Part shown: positions 17,001 to 26,657 of the stretch, one piece after another
Layout: the number at the start of each line of letters is the position of its first letter
How positions within the stretch are numbered: position 1 is the stretch's first letter
Source of the DNA: CAWJJM01 sp963843275
GTDB lineage: Bacteria > Acidobacteriota > Thermoanaerobaculia > Multivoradales > JBCCEF01
Direction: 5' to 3'
Assembly (NCBI GenBank): GCA_963843275.1
Contig: CAWJJM010000010.1
Span: 372,001-436,000 of the forward strand
DNA length: 64,000 nt
Program-made: the position numbers and the translations under genes
Notes under the pieces: generated by a model
What the model was told of the DNA's origin: nothing
Database searches by the model: none
What the model saw: the letters and a program-made list of their open reading frames with translations, nothing else

Positions 17001-17098
17001 GCGCGGCGCCGACGGAACCGGAGCCCGCGGAGCCGCCACCGGCCGACACCGCCCCCCCGGCGGCCGGCAGCGGCGACGCCCCCCCGGCCGCGGCCTGA
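14087..17098 (+). CDS. Transmembrane Ser/Thr protein kinase with N-terminal degenerate receiver domain
   Basis: 1003 residues. Residues 1-125 fold like a response-regulator receiver (ILVVEHEGRYIERIQDALS, LAKPFTDQDL), but the phosphoacceptor position is Asn52 (VLVNAELPG) and one acidic-pocket residue is His9, so phosphorylation is unlikely. A 290-residue Ala/Glu/Pro-rich linker leads to a Hanks-type kinase (about 419-690). This has YTLLERIAVGGMAEVWKA, VAIKKI, HRDVSPQN (His558-Arg-Asp560) and DFG starting at Asp578, all catalytic residues present. A helix (WLLVAGILLLVAVVVAAWLL, about 831-850) is followed by a Pro/Ala region and a coiled coil (LARREEKIRAEYESRQRRLE). Targets are unknown. Confidence 0.88.
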   Translation: MPSILVVEHEGRYIERIQDALSAEGWQPRFVAGRPEALRAAASEAPHLVLVNAELPGAAELLRSFARRNGGPGAVALVPERGAVEGLEADEILAKPFTDQDLRLVVRRGLAGSLQGRPGERPAAGAGGDDHKLTSQEIFGDLLAEVEDELAAAGGEEAADLAADAAEPPAAGEPPGPTTPPPTPAAAGADPREGTAADIERRIEKTLSGLFDTPPRPAAAAGGAPAARRAEGAAAPAARPPRDEVDELLDMTLSSLELEKRRSAAARRSALEGEPIDLSELEALAGHRGRRPRPPAAATAEPPATAPAPVAAEGPDEAATAEAEVAASHPAADAAPAAGGPGAEAADAAAEEAAARGEREGGPVAAAEGPEEEPAVWEEEPAVWEEAAEADGEPDEAAAEPAEEAVAETAAAAGEGRRFGHYTLLERIAVGGMAEVWKARMTGVEGFQKTVAIKKILPHMTDHADFVSMFIDEAKLAAQLNHPNITHIYDLGKLGDDYYIAMEYVEGRNLRAILNDGRRQHRPLPVGLALLIAARLAAALDYAHRKRDFDDRELELVHRDVSPQNVLISDEGDIKLCDFGISKAVAKVSQTETGALKGKLQYMSPEQAWGKPVDARSDIFSLGTLLFEMLTGQRLFTGDSELSVLEAVRDCRVRSPREVRAEVPAAADALVLRALAARPEDRFATAGAMRQELDRILHDLKPMPNPGDLTAYLAALAGGGEGAAAAEEAPAAPPEEMEARVPGGAAAAAAAPPAAGTGSAVRVEAAAVPPGAGGDGEPAEEPAAERTGSTITRTDAWTGTWAPTDHPVGSTPALASSGAVEVEEGGSRGRWLLVAGILLLVAVVVAAWLLFGRPAPATPAPAPGASAPAEPTAGAAPAPVRETAPEAGPPAGAASGAGAPAPRQAGAVQPAAAPPESGPTDEELSTLIDQELARREEKIRAEYESRQRRLEAEIARVREAAPPPATTPPAAGAAPTEPEPAEPPPADTAPPAAGSGDAPPAAA
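15200..15241 (+). repeat. 21-base perfect tandem duplication within the kinase linker
   Basis: The 21-base unit starting GAGGAGCCGGCGGTGTGGGA occurs twice head to tail (15200-15220 and 15221-15241), coding EEPAVWE twice in the acidic linker. The duplication keeps the frame and probably arose by slippage. Confidence 0.8.
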
Positions 17099-17174
17099 AG
17101 CCGTCCCCACCGTACCGGAGCGGAGCCGACCGCGCCTCCCCGCCGCCGGCCGCCCCGCGACCGCCCGCCGCGGC

Positions 17175-17203
17175 TTGTCAGCCCGGAGAAAGCGCAGTAT
17201 CCT
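17175..17203 (+). promoter_or_regulatory. Sigma-70-type promoter before the small coiled-coil gene and accD
   Basis: TTGTCA (17175-17180), a 17-base spacer and TATCCT (17198-17203). Predicted start near 17210 leaves a leader of about 140 bases before 17352. The rest of the 17099-17351 gap shows no other clear element. Confidence 0.5.
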
Positions 17204-17351
17204 CCCCTGGCCCGTGGCCCGCGGCTCGCCAGCAGGAACCTCCCGGCATTCCCGGGGGAGCGGCCTCGCCGACGACGGCCCGATCGACGGACCCTGAGGA
17301 TTCCCTGACGGCTTCGAAGCAGCAGCTCGGCCGATGGCCCTGGAGAACAAG

Positions 17352-17582
17352 ATGACGCTCACCGAGGAGCAGCGGAAGTTCTACGAGAACACCCTCCAAG
17401 TGACCCATCACGAGATCGAGGACCTCGACAACCAGATCGAGGCCGAGCTCGCCAAGGTCAAGGACCGCCTGGCCGAGCTGCAGGCGGCCAAGAAGGCGGC
17501 CCGCCAGATGTACGACGCCGCCTGCCTGCGCCTCGGGGTCCCCAACGAGCTGGAAGCCGCCGAAGGCGACAGCGAGGCCTGA
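17352..17582 (+). CDS. Small conserved-looking coiled-coil protein, function unknown
   Basis: About 76 residues. The ATG at 17352 is preferred because GGAG sits 8 bases before it; an in-frame ATG at 17334 has no such site. Nearly the whole protein is one amphipathic helix with heptad spacing (EIEDLDNQIEAELAKVKDRL and AELQAAKKAARQMYDAA), followed by a short acidic tail. There is no signal peptide or cysteine. It is the first gene after a likely promoter and 64 bases ahead of accD, so it may be cotranscribed with the fatty-acid gene. I do not recognise the family. Confidence 0.7.
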   Translation: MTLTEEQRKFYENTLQVTHHEIEDLDNQIEAELAKVKDRLAELQAAKKAARQMYDAACLRLGVPNELEAAEGDSEA

Positions 17583-17623
17583 GCCTCCCTCCGGCGGCAC
17601 CCGCCGCCCGGCCGGCGGACCGT

Positions 17624-17644
17624 GAGGGGCCGGCGGGGCCCCTC
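17624..17644 (+). promoter_or_regulatory. Hairpin immediately before the accD start codon
   Basis: GAGGGGCC (17624-17631) and GGCCCCTC (17637-17644) form a perfect 8-bp stem with a 5-base loop, ending two bases before the accD ATG. The stem would bury the only purine-rich stretch available for ribosome binding. Lack of a T tract argues against simple termination; translational control or attenuation is possible. Confidence 0.5.
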
Positions 17645-17646
17645 GC

Positions 17647-18495
17647 ATGCCCTGGTTCAAGAAAGACAAGAAGCCCAAGCCGGTCCGGCCGGACCGCCCG
17701 CGCAGCGGCGTGCCCGAAGGCCTGTGGGTCAAGTGCGAGGGCTGCAAGCAGATCGTCTACTCGCGGGACCTCGACGCCAACCTGCGGGTGTGCCCCAAGT
17801 GCGGGTACCACTTCCGCATCGACGCGCCGGAGCGCGTCCGGCTGCTGCTCGACGAGGCGGAGCCGCGCCGGCTGTTCGAGGACGTGGCGCCCACCGACCC
17901 GCTGACCTTCAAGGACACCAAGCGCTACCGCGACCGCCTGAAGACCTACCAGGAGGCGGTCGGCGAGAAGGACGCCGTGCGCGTCGTCGAGGGGCACCTC
18001 GACGGCATCCCCGTGGTCCTGGCGGCGATGGAGTACCGCTTCATGGGCGGATCGATGGGCTCGGTGGTCGGCGAACGCCTCACCCGGGCGGCCGAGGCCG
18101 CGCTCGACCGCCGGCACGCCCTGGTGATCGTCTCGGCCTCGGGCGGCGCCCGCATGCAGGAGGGCGTCCTGTCGCTGATGCAGATGGCGAAGGTCTCCGC
18201 CGCCCTGGCGCGGCTGCACGCGGCGCGGCTGCCCTACCTGTCGGTCCTCACCGATCCCACCACCGGCGGGGTCACCGCGTCCTTCGCCATGCTCGGCGAC
18301 CTCAACATCGCCGAGCCCGGCGCGCTGATCGGCTTCGCCGGGCCGCGGGTGATCGAGCAGACCCTGCGCCAGAGCCTCCCCGAGGGGTTCCAGCGCAGCG
18401 AGTTCCTGCTCGAGCACGGCTTCCTCGACCTGGTGGTGCCCCGCGCCGAGCTCAAGGCGACCCTGGCGCGCTGCCTCCGTCACTTCCTCGATTGA
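17647..18495 (+). CDS. accD: Acetyl-CoA carboxylase carboxyltransferase subunit beta (AccD)
   Basis: 282 residues. MPWFKKDKKPK opens the protein as in other AccD. A four-cysteine zinc ribbon (Cys30, Cys33, Cys49, Cys52) is followed by the crotonase-like carboxyltransferase domain: GGSMGSVVGERLTRA, ASGGARMQEGVLSLMQMAK and DPTTGGVTASFAMLGD. With AccA it transfers CO2 from biotin to acetyl-CoA, the first step of fatty-acid synthesis. folC follows 40 bases later, a common arrangement. A stable hairpin precedes the start codon. accA is not in the window. Confidence 0.96.
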   Translation: MPWFKKDKKPKPVRPDRPRSGVPEGLWVKCEGCKQIVYSRDLDANLRVCPKCGYHFRIDAPERVRLLLDEAEPRRLFEDVAPTDPLTFKDTKRYRDRLKTYQEAVGEKDAVRVVEGHLDGIPVVLAAMEYRFMGGSMGSVVGERLTRAAEAALDRRHALVIVSASGGARMQEGVLSLMQMAKVSAALARLHAARLPYLSVLTDPTTGGVTASFAMLGDLNIAEPGALIGFAGPRVIEQTLRQSLPEGFQRSEFLLEHGFLDLVVPRAELKATLARCLRHFLD

Positions 18496-18535
18496 GCGCT
18501 CCTCTCCCGGCGCCGGTCCGCCGGCGCGGCGCCCC

Positions 18536-19876
18536 GTGAGCCTGCCCGCCGCGGCCGCACGGGCCCTGGCGCGGCTCGAGACCTTCGGCGTCCACCTCGG
18601 CCTGGACCACGTGCGGCGCCTCCTGGCGGCCCTGGGGGCCCCGGAGGCCGGGCTGCCGGCGGTGCTGGTGGCGGGCACCAACGGCAAGGGCTCGACGGCG
18701 GCGCTGCTCGCCGCCTGCGGCACCGCGGCGGGCTACCGCACCGGGCTCTACACCTCGCCGCACCTGGAGACGGTCGAGGAGCGGCTGCGTCTCGACGGCG
18801 AAGCGATCCGTGGGGAGGAGCTCGGCGAGCTGGTCCTGGAGACGGTGGCGGCCGCCGAGCGGGTGCTCGCCGCGCCCCCGACCTATTTCGAGGCGCTGAC
18901 CGCCGCCGCGCTGCTCTGGTTCCGCCGCCGCGAGGTCGAGCTGGCCGTGCTGGAGGTGGGGCTGGGCGGTCGCCTCGACGCCACCAACGCCGCCGATCCC
19001 GCGGTGTCGGTCATCGCCCCGATCGCGCTGGAGCACCGCGAGGTGCTGGGCGACACGCTCGCCGCGATCGCCGGCGAGAAGGCCGGGGTCCTGCGCCCGG
19101 GCCGGCCGGCGGTGGTGTGGGGCGAGCCCGCCGAGGCCGGCGCGGCGCTCGCCGCGGCGGCCGCCGCCACCGGCGCCCGCCTGGTGCGCGCCGACCGCGA
19201 GGTGCGTCGCTCCGCGGTGCCGCGCGCCGCCGACCCCTGGTCCGGGCAACGCCTGGACCTGGAGACCCCCGGGGCCCGCTACCGCCTCACCGTGCCGCTC
19301 CTCGGCGCCCACCAGGCGACCAACGCCGCCCTCGCCGTGCGCGCCGCCGAGGAGATGCGCGCTGCCGGCTGGCCGCGCCTCGACGCCGCGGCCATCCGCC
19401 GCGGCGCCGCCCGCTGGCGCTGGCCCGGACGGCTCGAGGCGGTGGCGCTGCCGGCGACGGCGCCGGTGCGACGGGTGCTGCTCGACGCCGCCCACAACCC
19501 GGACGGCGCGGCCAGCCTGGCCCGTTTCCTGGCCGCCCCGCCCGTCGCCTGGACGGCGCCCCCGGCGATGCTGGCCGGGGTGCTCGGCGACAAGGACGCC
19601 CGGGCGATGCTCGCCGTGCTCGCCCCCGCCGCGGGGGAGCTGGTGCTGACCCGGCCGCCGCACGGCCGGGGGCGCGATCCCGAGGAGCTGCGACCGCTTC
19701 TGCCGGCGGGGACCGCGGCCCGCGTCGAAGCGGATCCCGCGGCGGCGCTCGACCGCGTCCTGGGCGCCGCCGCGGCGAGCGGCGCGGACACCGTGGTGGT
19801 CTGCGGCTCGATCTACCTGGTGGGTGCGCTGCGCGCCGAGCTGCGCCGGCGATGGGGCGTGCCCGCCCCGGCGTGA
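18536..19876 (+). CDS. folC: Bifunctional folylpolyglutamate synthase / dihydrofolate synthase
   Basis: 446 residues from a GTG at 18536. Mur-ligase-type fold: P-loop GTNGKGST (47-54), YTSPHLETVEERLRLDG, then VLEVGLGGRLDATNA and the central IAPIALEHREVLGDTLAAIA block. The C-terminal domain carries LLDAAHNPDGA and GVLGDKDARAML. It adds glutamate to dihydropteroate and folates in the cytoplasm. It is probably cotranscribed with accD. It ends 22 bases from the convergent glyA, another folate-linked gene; the tail-to-tail layout leaves no room for separate terminators. Confidence 0.93.
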   Translation: MSLPAAAARALARLETFGVHLGLDHVRRLLAALGAPEAGLPAVLVAGTNGKGSTAALLAACGTAAGYRTGLYTSPHLETVEERLRLDGEAIRGEELGELVLETVAAAERVLAAPPTYFEALTAAALLWFRRREVELAVLEVGLGGRLDATNAADPAVSVIAPIALEHREVLGDTLAAIAGEKAGVLRPGRPAVVWGEPAEAGAALAAAAAATGARLVRADREVRRSAVPRAADPWSGQRLDLETPGARYRLTVPLLGAHQATNAALAVRAAEEMRAAGWPRLDAAAIRRGAARWRWPGRLEAVALPATAPVRRVLLDAAHNPDGAASLARFLAAPPVAWTAPPAMLAGVLGDKDARAMLAVLAPAAGELVLTRPPHGRGRDPEELRPLLPAGTAARVEADPAAALDRVLGAAAASGADTVVVCGSIYLVGALRAELRRRWGVPAPA

Positions 19877-19898
19877 AGGACGCTGCGCCGGCGAGCCT

Positions 19899-21152
<1,254 letters not shown>

Positions 21153-21177
21153 CTCCCCCCCTCGGCCCGCGCCGGGC

Positions 21178-21684
21178 CTACTTGCTCTCCGGCTCCTCGC
21201 CGGCCTCAGCCGCGTCGTCCGACCCCGCCTCGGCGGTCTCGTCGCCCTCCTCCTCGGAGCCGCCCTCGGCCTTCGCGGCGGCCTTCTTGCTCCGCTTGGC
21301 GCTCTTGGTCGCCTTGCCCTTGGCGGGCTCGGCGGCGGTCTCCTCCACCGCGACCGCCTCGGTGGCGGCGTCGGCGTCCTCGGCGACCGGCTCCGCGGTC
21401 TCCGCCTTCTTGCTCTTGCGGCTGGCCTTGGGCAGGCTGGTCTTGGTCTCCGCGCCGGCGTCGACGGCCTCGCCGGCGTCGGTCGGAACCGCCTCGGGCG
21501 TCGCCTCCTCGGTCGCCTTCGCCGCCTTCGGCTTGGCGCCGGCCGCCGCCTTCTTCGGCGAGCGCTTCGAGCTCTGCCGGCGCGGCGCCGGCGTGGCGCC
21601 GGACATCTGTTCCCGGCGTCGACGGGCCAGGCGCTTCTCCCGGCGCTGGCGCCGGCGGCGCAGCTTGCGATCCTTCTCTCTCAC
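21178..21684 (-). CDS. Low-complexity Lys/Ala/Glu-rich protein with very basic N-terminus, function unknown
   Basis: 168 residues. The first 27 (beginning MREKDRKLRRRRQRREKRLA) are almost purely basic. The middle is a Lys/Ala/Pro tract resembling histone H1-like or AlgP-type tails (KKAAAGAKPKAAKATEEATP), and the last 60 residues are Glu/Ala-rich and acidic. No globular domain or signal peptide is apparent. The basic head suggests nucleic-acid binding with an acidic tail to modulate it; this is inference from composition. It is placed between the carboxylase gene and glyA on the same strand. Confidence 0.6.
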   Translation of the reverse strand: MREKDRKLRRRRQRREKRLARRRREQMSGATPAPRRQSSKRSPKKAAAGAKPKAAKATEEATPEAVPTDAGEAVDAGAETKTSLPKASRKSKKAETAEPVAEDADAATEAVAVEETAAEPAKGKATKSAKRSKKAAAKAEGGSEEEGDETAEAGSDDAAEAGEEPESK

Positions 21685-21795
21685 TTCGGTCGCCTCCTGG
21701 AAGGGGATGGGTCGCCGCGGGTCGCGCCCGGGCGGTGGGTCGACCGCTAGTCTACCGCGAGCACCCCGTCGGGTGCGCGGGCGGCGGGCCGGGGG

Positions 21796-23361
<1,566 letters not shown>

Positions 23362-23404
23362 CGCAGGGCTCCCTCCCGGCCGGTCGCCGGAGGCGCCTTT
23401 CCTA

Positions 23405-24424
23405 TCACAGCGTGCCGGGCGCCCCCCAGGCGATGCCCCGCTGCGCCGGGATGCGGTCGAGGAGGCGGAACGGCGTCGCCACCGCGGCCGGACGCTCGCC
23501 GACCTGCGGCACCGCGTCCGGGTCGATGGCGCCGAAGCGCCCGCCGGAGTGGGCCAGGTACGAGAGGTGGCGCGGATCGATCCCCATGATCCGGGCGCAG
23601 GTGGCGTCCACCGAGCCCAGCGCCCGCCCCATCACCACCACCCCGACCGGTCGCGGGTCGCCGAGGATCGGCCCGTCCCCCTCCATCCCCACGATGCCGT
23701 CGACGATCGCCAGGTCGGCGCCCACGGTGGCGGCGACGTCGTGGATGGCCTGCGGGATCCCGACCTCGTGGAGGACGTTCTTCGGCCAGCCGTAGCAGGC
23801 GCCCGGCATCAACCCGAAGAGGTTCTTCAGCGACAGGGTCGCCCCCACCCAGTGGTGGGTCTTCATCTTCGGCATCGACACCACCCAGTCCACCTCGTCG
23901 AGGAGCCGCGGCAGGACCAGGTGGCGCAGGCCGGTGCGGCCGCCGGCGTTCGCCACCCGCCGCACCGGCCGGTAGTTGACGTCGTGGAAGGCCAGGGCGT
24001 CTTCGGCGAGCACCTCCTCGAGCCCCGACTCGGCGAGCACCTGGCGGGTGTCGCGCCGGTGCCCGGGGCCCTCGGCCACCAGCACGGCGGCACCGAGGTG
24101 GAGAAACGCCTCGGCGGCGGCCCGCACCAGCAGCGGGTGGGTGTTGACGTGCTCGCCGTGCGCCCGCGTCTCCACCAGGTTGGGCTTGAGCAGGACGCGG
24201 CGGCCGCGCAGCCCACCGGCTCCGATCCCCAGCTCCCCGAGACCGCGCAGCAGCACCGAGCGCAGGTCGCCGCCGTAGCCGCCGGCGCGGCCGACGAACA
24301 CCGGCTCGCCGCGGCCGCCGCCGCAGGACCCCCACACGCCGCCCGCCGCGAGCCCGGCGACGCCGGCGATCGCACCGCCGAGGAAGCCGCGCCGGGTGAG
24401 GCCGCCGCCGCCCCGCGCCCTCAT
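23405..24424 (-). CDS. Tat-exported DUF362 domain protein
   Basis: 339 residues. The N-terminus MRARGGGGLTRRGFLGGAIA is a twin-arginine signal (RRGFLG), so the folded protein is probably exported. The body is DUF362: VLLKPNLVE, HPLLVRAAAEAFLHLGA, WVVSMPKMKTHHWVGATLS, LKNLFGLMPG and IVDGIVGMEGDGP. The family is of uncertain function; some members carry Fe-S clusters, but no ferredoxin-type Cys motif is seen here. The ATG overlaps the upstream cyclase-like gene stop as ATGA, indicating coupled translation. A second, untagged DUF362 gene lies at 55418. Confidence 0.85.
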   Translation of the reverse strand: MRARGGGGLTRRGFLGGAIAGVAGLAAGGVWGSCGGGRGEPVFVGRAGGYGGDLRSVLLRGLGELGIGAGGLRGRRVLLKPNLVETRAHGEHVNTHPLLVRAAAEAFLHLGAAVLVAEGPGHRRDTRQVLAESGLEEVLAEDALAFHDVNYRPVRRVANAGGRTGLRHLVLPRLLDEVDWVVSMPKMKTHHWVGATLSLKNLFGLMPGACYGWPKNVLHEVGIPQAIHDVAATVGADLAIVDGIVGMEGDGPILGDPRPVGVVVMGRALGSVDATCARIMGIDPRHLSYLAHSGGRFGAIDPDAVPQVGERPAAVATPFRLLDRIPAQRGIAWGAPGTL

Positions 24425-25284
24425 CGGGTGCCCTCGAGCCCGGCGAGCAGCCCCGTGGGAGCGGCCAGGGCGAGCAGCGCCAGCGCCAGCTCGGCGGTGT
24501 CGTAGGGCGGCCGGGGCGGCGCGGCGGCGAGCAGCCTCCCGAGGCGGTCCCGCAGTGCCGCCGCCCCACGTCCCCAGGCGGCGAGGCCGAGCACCGTCCA
24601 GGCCAGGGCCCGGGGTGCGCGCGACCCGGCGCCCGCGGCGGCGCGCTCGAGGCTCGCCGCCACCTGCCGCTCCTCGACCCGCCCTGCCAGCGCCATCAGC
24701 GGCGGTCCGCTGGACTCCGGCATCGGCGGCAGCAGGTGTCCGAAGACGGTGGTGTTGCCGTAGTTCCAGCCGCCCCCGGGAAGCTGGCGGTCGAGCAGCA
24801 GCCGCTGCGCCTCCCCGGCACGGGCGTGGTCGGCGAAGCCCGACGCGCGGAGCGCGGCGAGGCCGAGTGCCGTCGGCTCCACCCACGGGTGGGCGCCCGC
24901 CGTCCACGGCCAGCCCGGGATCGAGGGGTCGTGGCCGAAGATCGGCTCGCGCGGCGCGGTCCGGCCGCTCGTGGTGAGCAGGCGGACCAGGGCGTGGCGC
25001 CGCGGCTCGGCGTGCCGGGGAGAGCCGGTCCAGGCGAGCACCGCCAGCGCGGTGGGCCAGATGGCGCCCTCGACCCCGGGATAGGGGGTGACGCCGCCGT
25101 CGGCGGCCTGGTGGGCGACGAGCTGGTCGCGCCCCGCGGCCACCGCCGTGGCGGCCGCTCCGGACCGCTCCAGGGCCAGCACCGCCCAGGCCGTGGCGTC
25201 GGCGCGCGCCGGCTCCCCCGGCAGGCCGCCGAAGCCACCGTCCGGGGCGCGCCGCGGCAGCAACAGATCGGCGACGGAAGGCAT
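24421..25284 (-). CDS. Prenyltransferase / squalene-cyclase-like alpha-toroid repeat protein
   Basis: 287 residues composed of helical repeats with the QW/GGFG-type signatures of the terpenoid-cyclase/prenyltransferase toroid: RAPDGGFGGLPGE, AADGGVTPYPG, EPTALGLAALRASG and PGGGWNYGNTT. It is about half the length of true squalene-hopene cyclases and lacks a DxDD catalytic motif, so cyclase activity is doubtful. There is no signal peptide. It is translationally coupled (ATGA) to the Tat-exported DUF362 gene, suggesting a joint task, and it is divergent from tldD with a gap of only 32 bases. Confidence 0.75.
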   Translation of the reverse strand: MPSVADLLLPRRAPDGGFGGLPGEPARADATAWAVLALERSGAAATAVAAGRDQLVAHQAADGGVTPYPGVEGAIWPTALAVLAWTGSPRHAEPRRHALVRLLTTSGRTAPREPIFGHDPSIPGWPWTAGAHPWVEPTALGLAALRASGFADHARAGEAQRLLLDRQLPGGGWNYGNTTVFGHLLPPMPESSGPPLMALAGRVEERQVAASLERAAAGAGSRAPRALAWTVLGLAAWGRGAAALRDRLGRLLAAAPPRPPYDTAELALALLALAAPTGLLAGLEGTR

Positions 25285-25301
25285 GGTCGTCGGCGTCAGC
25301 G

Positions 25302-25307
25302 TAGCAT
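25302..25307 (+). promoter_or_regulatory. -10-like hexamer TAGCAT before tldD
   Basis: TAGCAT lies 9 bases before the tldD ATG, with no clear Shine-Dalgarno sequence. The divergent gap is only 32 bases, so a leaderless or very short-leader transcript is the simplest reading. No -35 match. Confidence 0.35.
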
Positions 25308-25316
25308 TGCAGGTTC

Positions 25317-26657
25317 ATGACTCCGGCCCCCGAACCCTTCGCCGAGATGGACCGCGCCGCCGTCGCCCGCGCCCTGTCGCAGATCGCCGACCGGCCCGGC
25401 GACTTCGCCGACGCCTACTTCGAGCGGCGCGAGGAGATCGAGCTCGGCCCCGAGGATCCGCGGGGGCGCAACCCGGGGGTGCGGCTGCGGCGCGAGCAGG
25501 GACTGGCGGTCCGGCTGGTGCGCGGCGGCCGCTGCTGGATGGCGGCCCGCGACGCTCTGGACAGCGAGGCCTTCTCCGGTGCCCTGCGCCGCGTCGCCCG
25601 CGCCCTGCCGCCGGCCGCCTACCCCGAGCCACGGCTGCCGGCCCCGGGCTGGGGAGCGGTGCCGGCGGCTCCCGAGGTGCGCGAGCTCCCGGCCCGTCTC
25701 CACCGCGCCATCCGCGCCCGTCACGCCGCCTTCGCCCTGCGGGTGACGGTGCGGCGCCACCGGCGCTGGCTGCAGGTGGTGAGCAGCGAGCGGCTGGTCG
25801 CGGAGCCCCAGGCCGAGAGCTTCTACAGCTGCGACGTCGAGCTGCCCTGGTGCCGCTACGGCACGCTCCTGCCGGACCTCGGCGACACCGCCCCGGAGCG
25901 GCTGGCCGACGTGCTGGTGGAGCTGTTCCGCTGCCGGCAGGCGGCGGCGCCGCCGGCGGGGCCGAGCGCCGTGGTGCTCGGCCCCGCCGCCGCGGCTGTG
26001 CTCCTGCACGAGGCGGTCGCCCACGCGCTCGAGGCCGACGTCCTGGCGCTCGGCGGCGACCCGGAGCTGGCGGTGGGCGTGCGCCTGGGATCCGTCGCCC
26101 TCAACGTCCTCGACGACCCGGCGTCGGCCCCCCCGGGGGCACGGCGGACCAGCGACGACGAAGGGCGGCCGGTGCGGCGGCGCTGGCTGCTGCGCGAGGG
26201 GCAGGTGCAGGAGCCGCTGGCCGACGCGCTGTGGTCCGCGGCCTCGGAGGTGCTGGCGCCGGGGGCGGGGCGGCGCGGCGACCGCCACCACCTGCCCGGG
26301 CCGCGCTCGACCTGCCTCGAGCTGTTGCCGGGCGGCGAGGAGGACGACGAGCTGCTCGCCGCCGCCGACGGCGGTCTCTACCTCCCGGAGGCGGCCAGCG
26401 GCCGGCTGGACCCCCTCACCGGGACCTTCGCCCTCCACCTGCCGTGCGGCCGCCGCATCCGCTCCGGCGCCCTCGCCGAGGCTACCGGCCCCTGTCGGCT
26501 CACCGGCCGGGTGGCCGATCTGCTCGCGGCGGTCGCCGCGGTCGGCGAGCAGGCGCACCCGGGCGGCGCGGGCTGGTGCGCCAAGGGGGGGCAGAAGCTC
26601 GCCGTGTGGGCCACCTGCCCCGCCATCCGGCTCGACGGCGTCGAGGTGGGGCCGTGA
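25317..26657 (+). CDS. tldD: TldD/PmbA family metalloprotease, TldD-type subunit
   Basis: 446 residues. The zinc motif HEAVAH (231-236, HExxxH) followed by ALEAD marks the catalytic TldD type. Other family blocks are QGLAVRLVRGGRCWMAAR near the N-terminus and TGTFALHLPCGRRIR plus GAGWCAKGGQKLAVW at the C-terminus. TldD-TldE heterodimers degrade unfolded peptides and, in several bacteria, trim the leader of modified peptides such as microcin B17. Its GTGA overlap with the pmbA-type gene fits an obligate pair. No peptide-modification genes are nearby, so a housekeeping role is as likely. Confidence 0.88.
   Translation: MTPAPEPFAEMDRAAVARALSQIADRPGDFADAYFERREEIELGPEDPRGRNPGVRLRREQGLAVRLVRGGRCWMAARDALDSEAFSGALRRVARALPPAAYPEPRLPAPGWGAVPAAPEVRELPARLHRAIRARHAAFALRVTVRRHRRWLQVVSSERLVAEPQAESFYSCDVELPWCRYGTLLPDLGDTAPERLADVLVELFRCRQAAAPPAGPSAVVLGPAAAAVLLHEAVAHALEADVLALGGDPELAVGVRLGSVALNVLDDPASAPPGARRTSDDEGRPVRRRWLLREGQVQEPLADALWSAASEVLAPGAGRRGDRHHLPGPRSTCLELLPGGEEDDELLAAADGGLYLPEAASGRLDPLTGTFALHLPCGRRIRSGALAEATGPCRLTGRVADLLAAVAAVGEQAHPGGAGWCAKGGQKLAVWATCPAIRLDGVEVGP

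Noticed and set aside
17220..17260. Hairpin around CTCCCGGCATTCCCGGGGGAG in the leader before the small coiled-coil gene
   Set aside because: Only five consecutive pairs form before mismatches; too weak in such GC-rich DNA to call a riboswitch or attenuator.
12614..17362. A minus-strand open frame of 1582 codons across ruvC, yebC and the kinase gene
   Set aside because: Only the last 167 codons (ruvC) look like a protein. The rest is Gly/Arg/Ala-rich shadow of the kinase and yebC in GC-rich DNA, where stops are rare.
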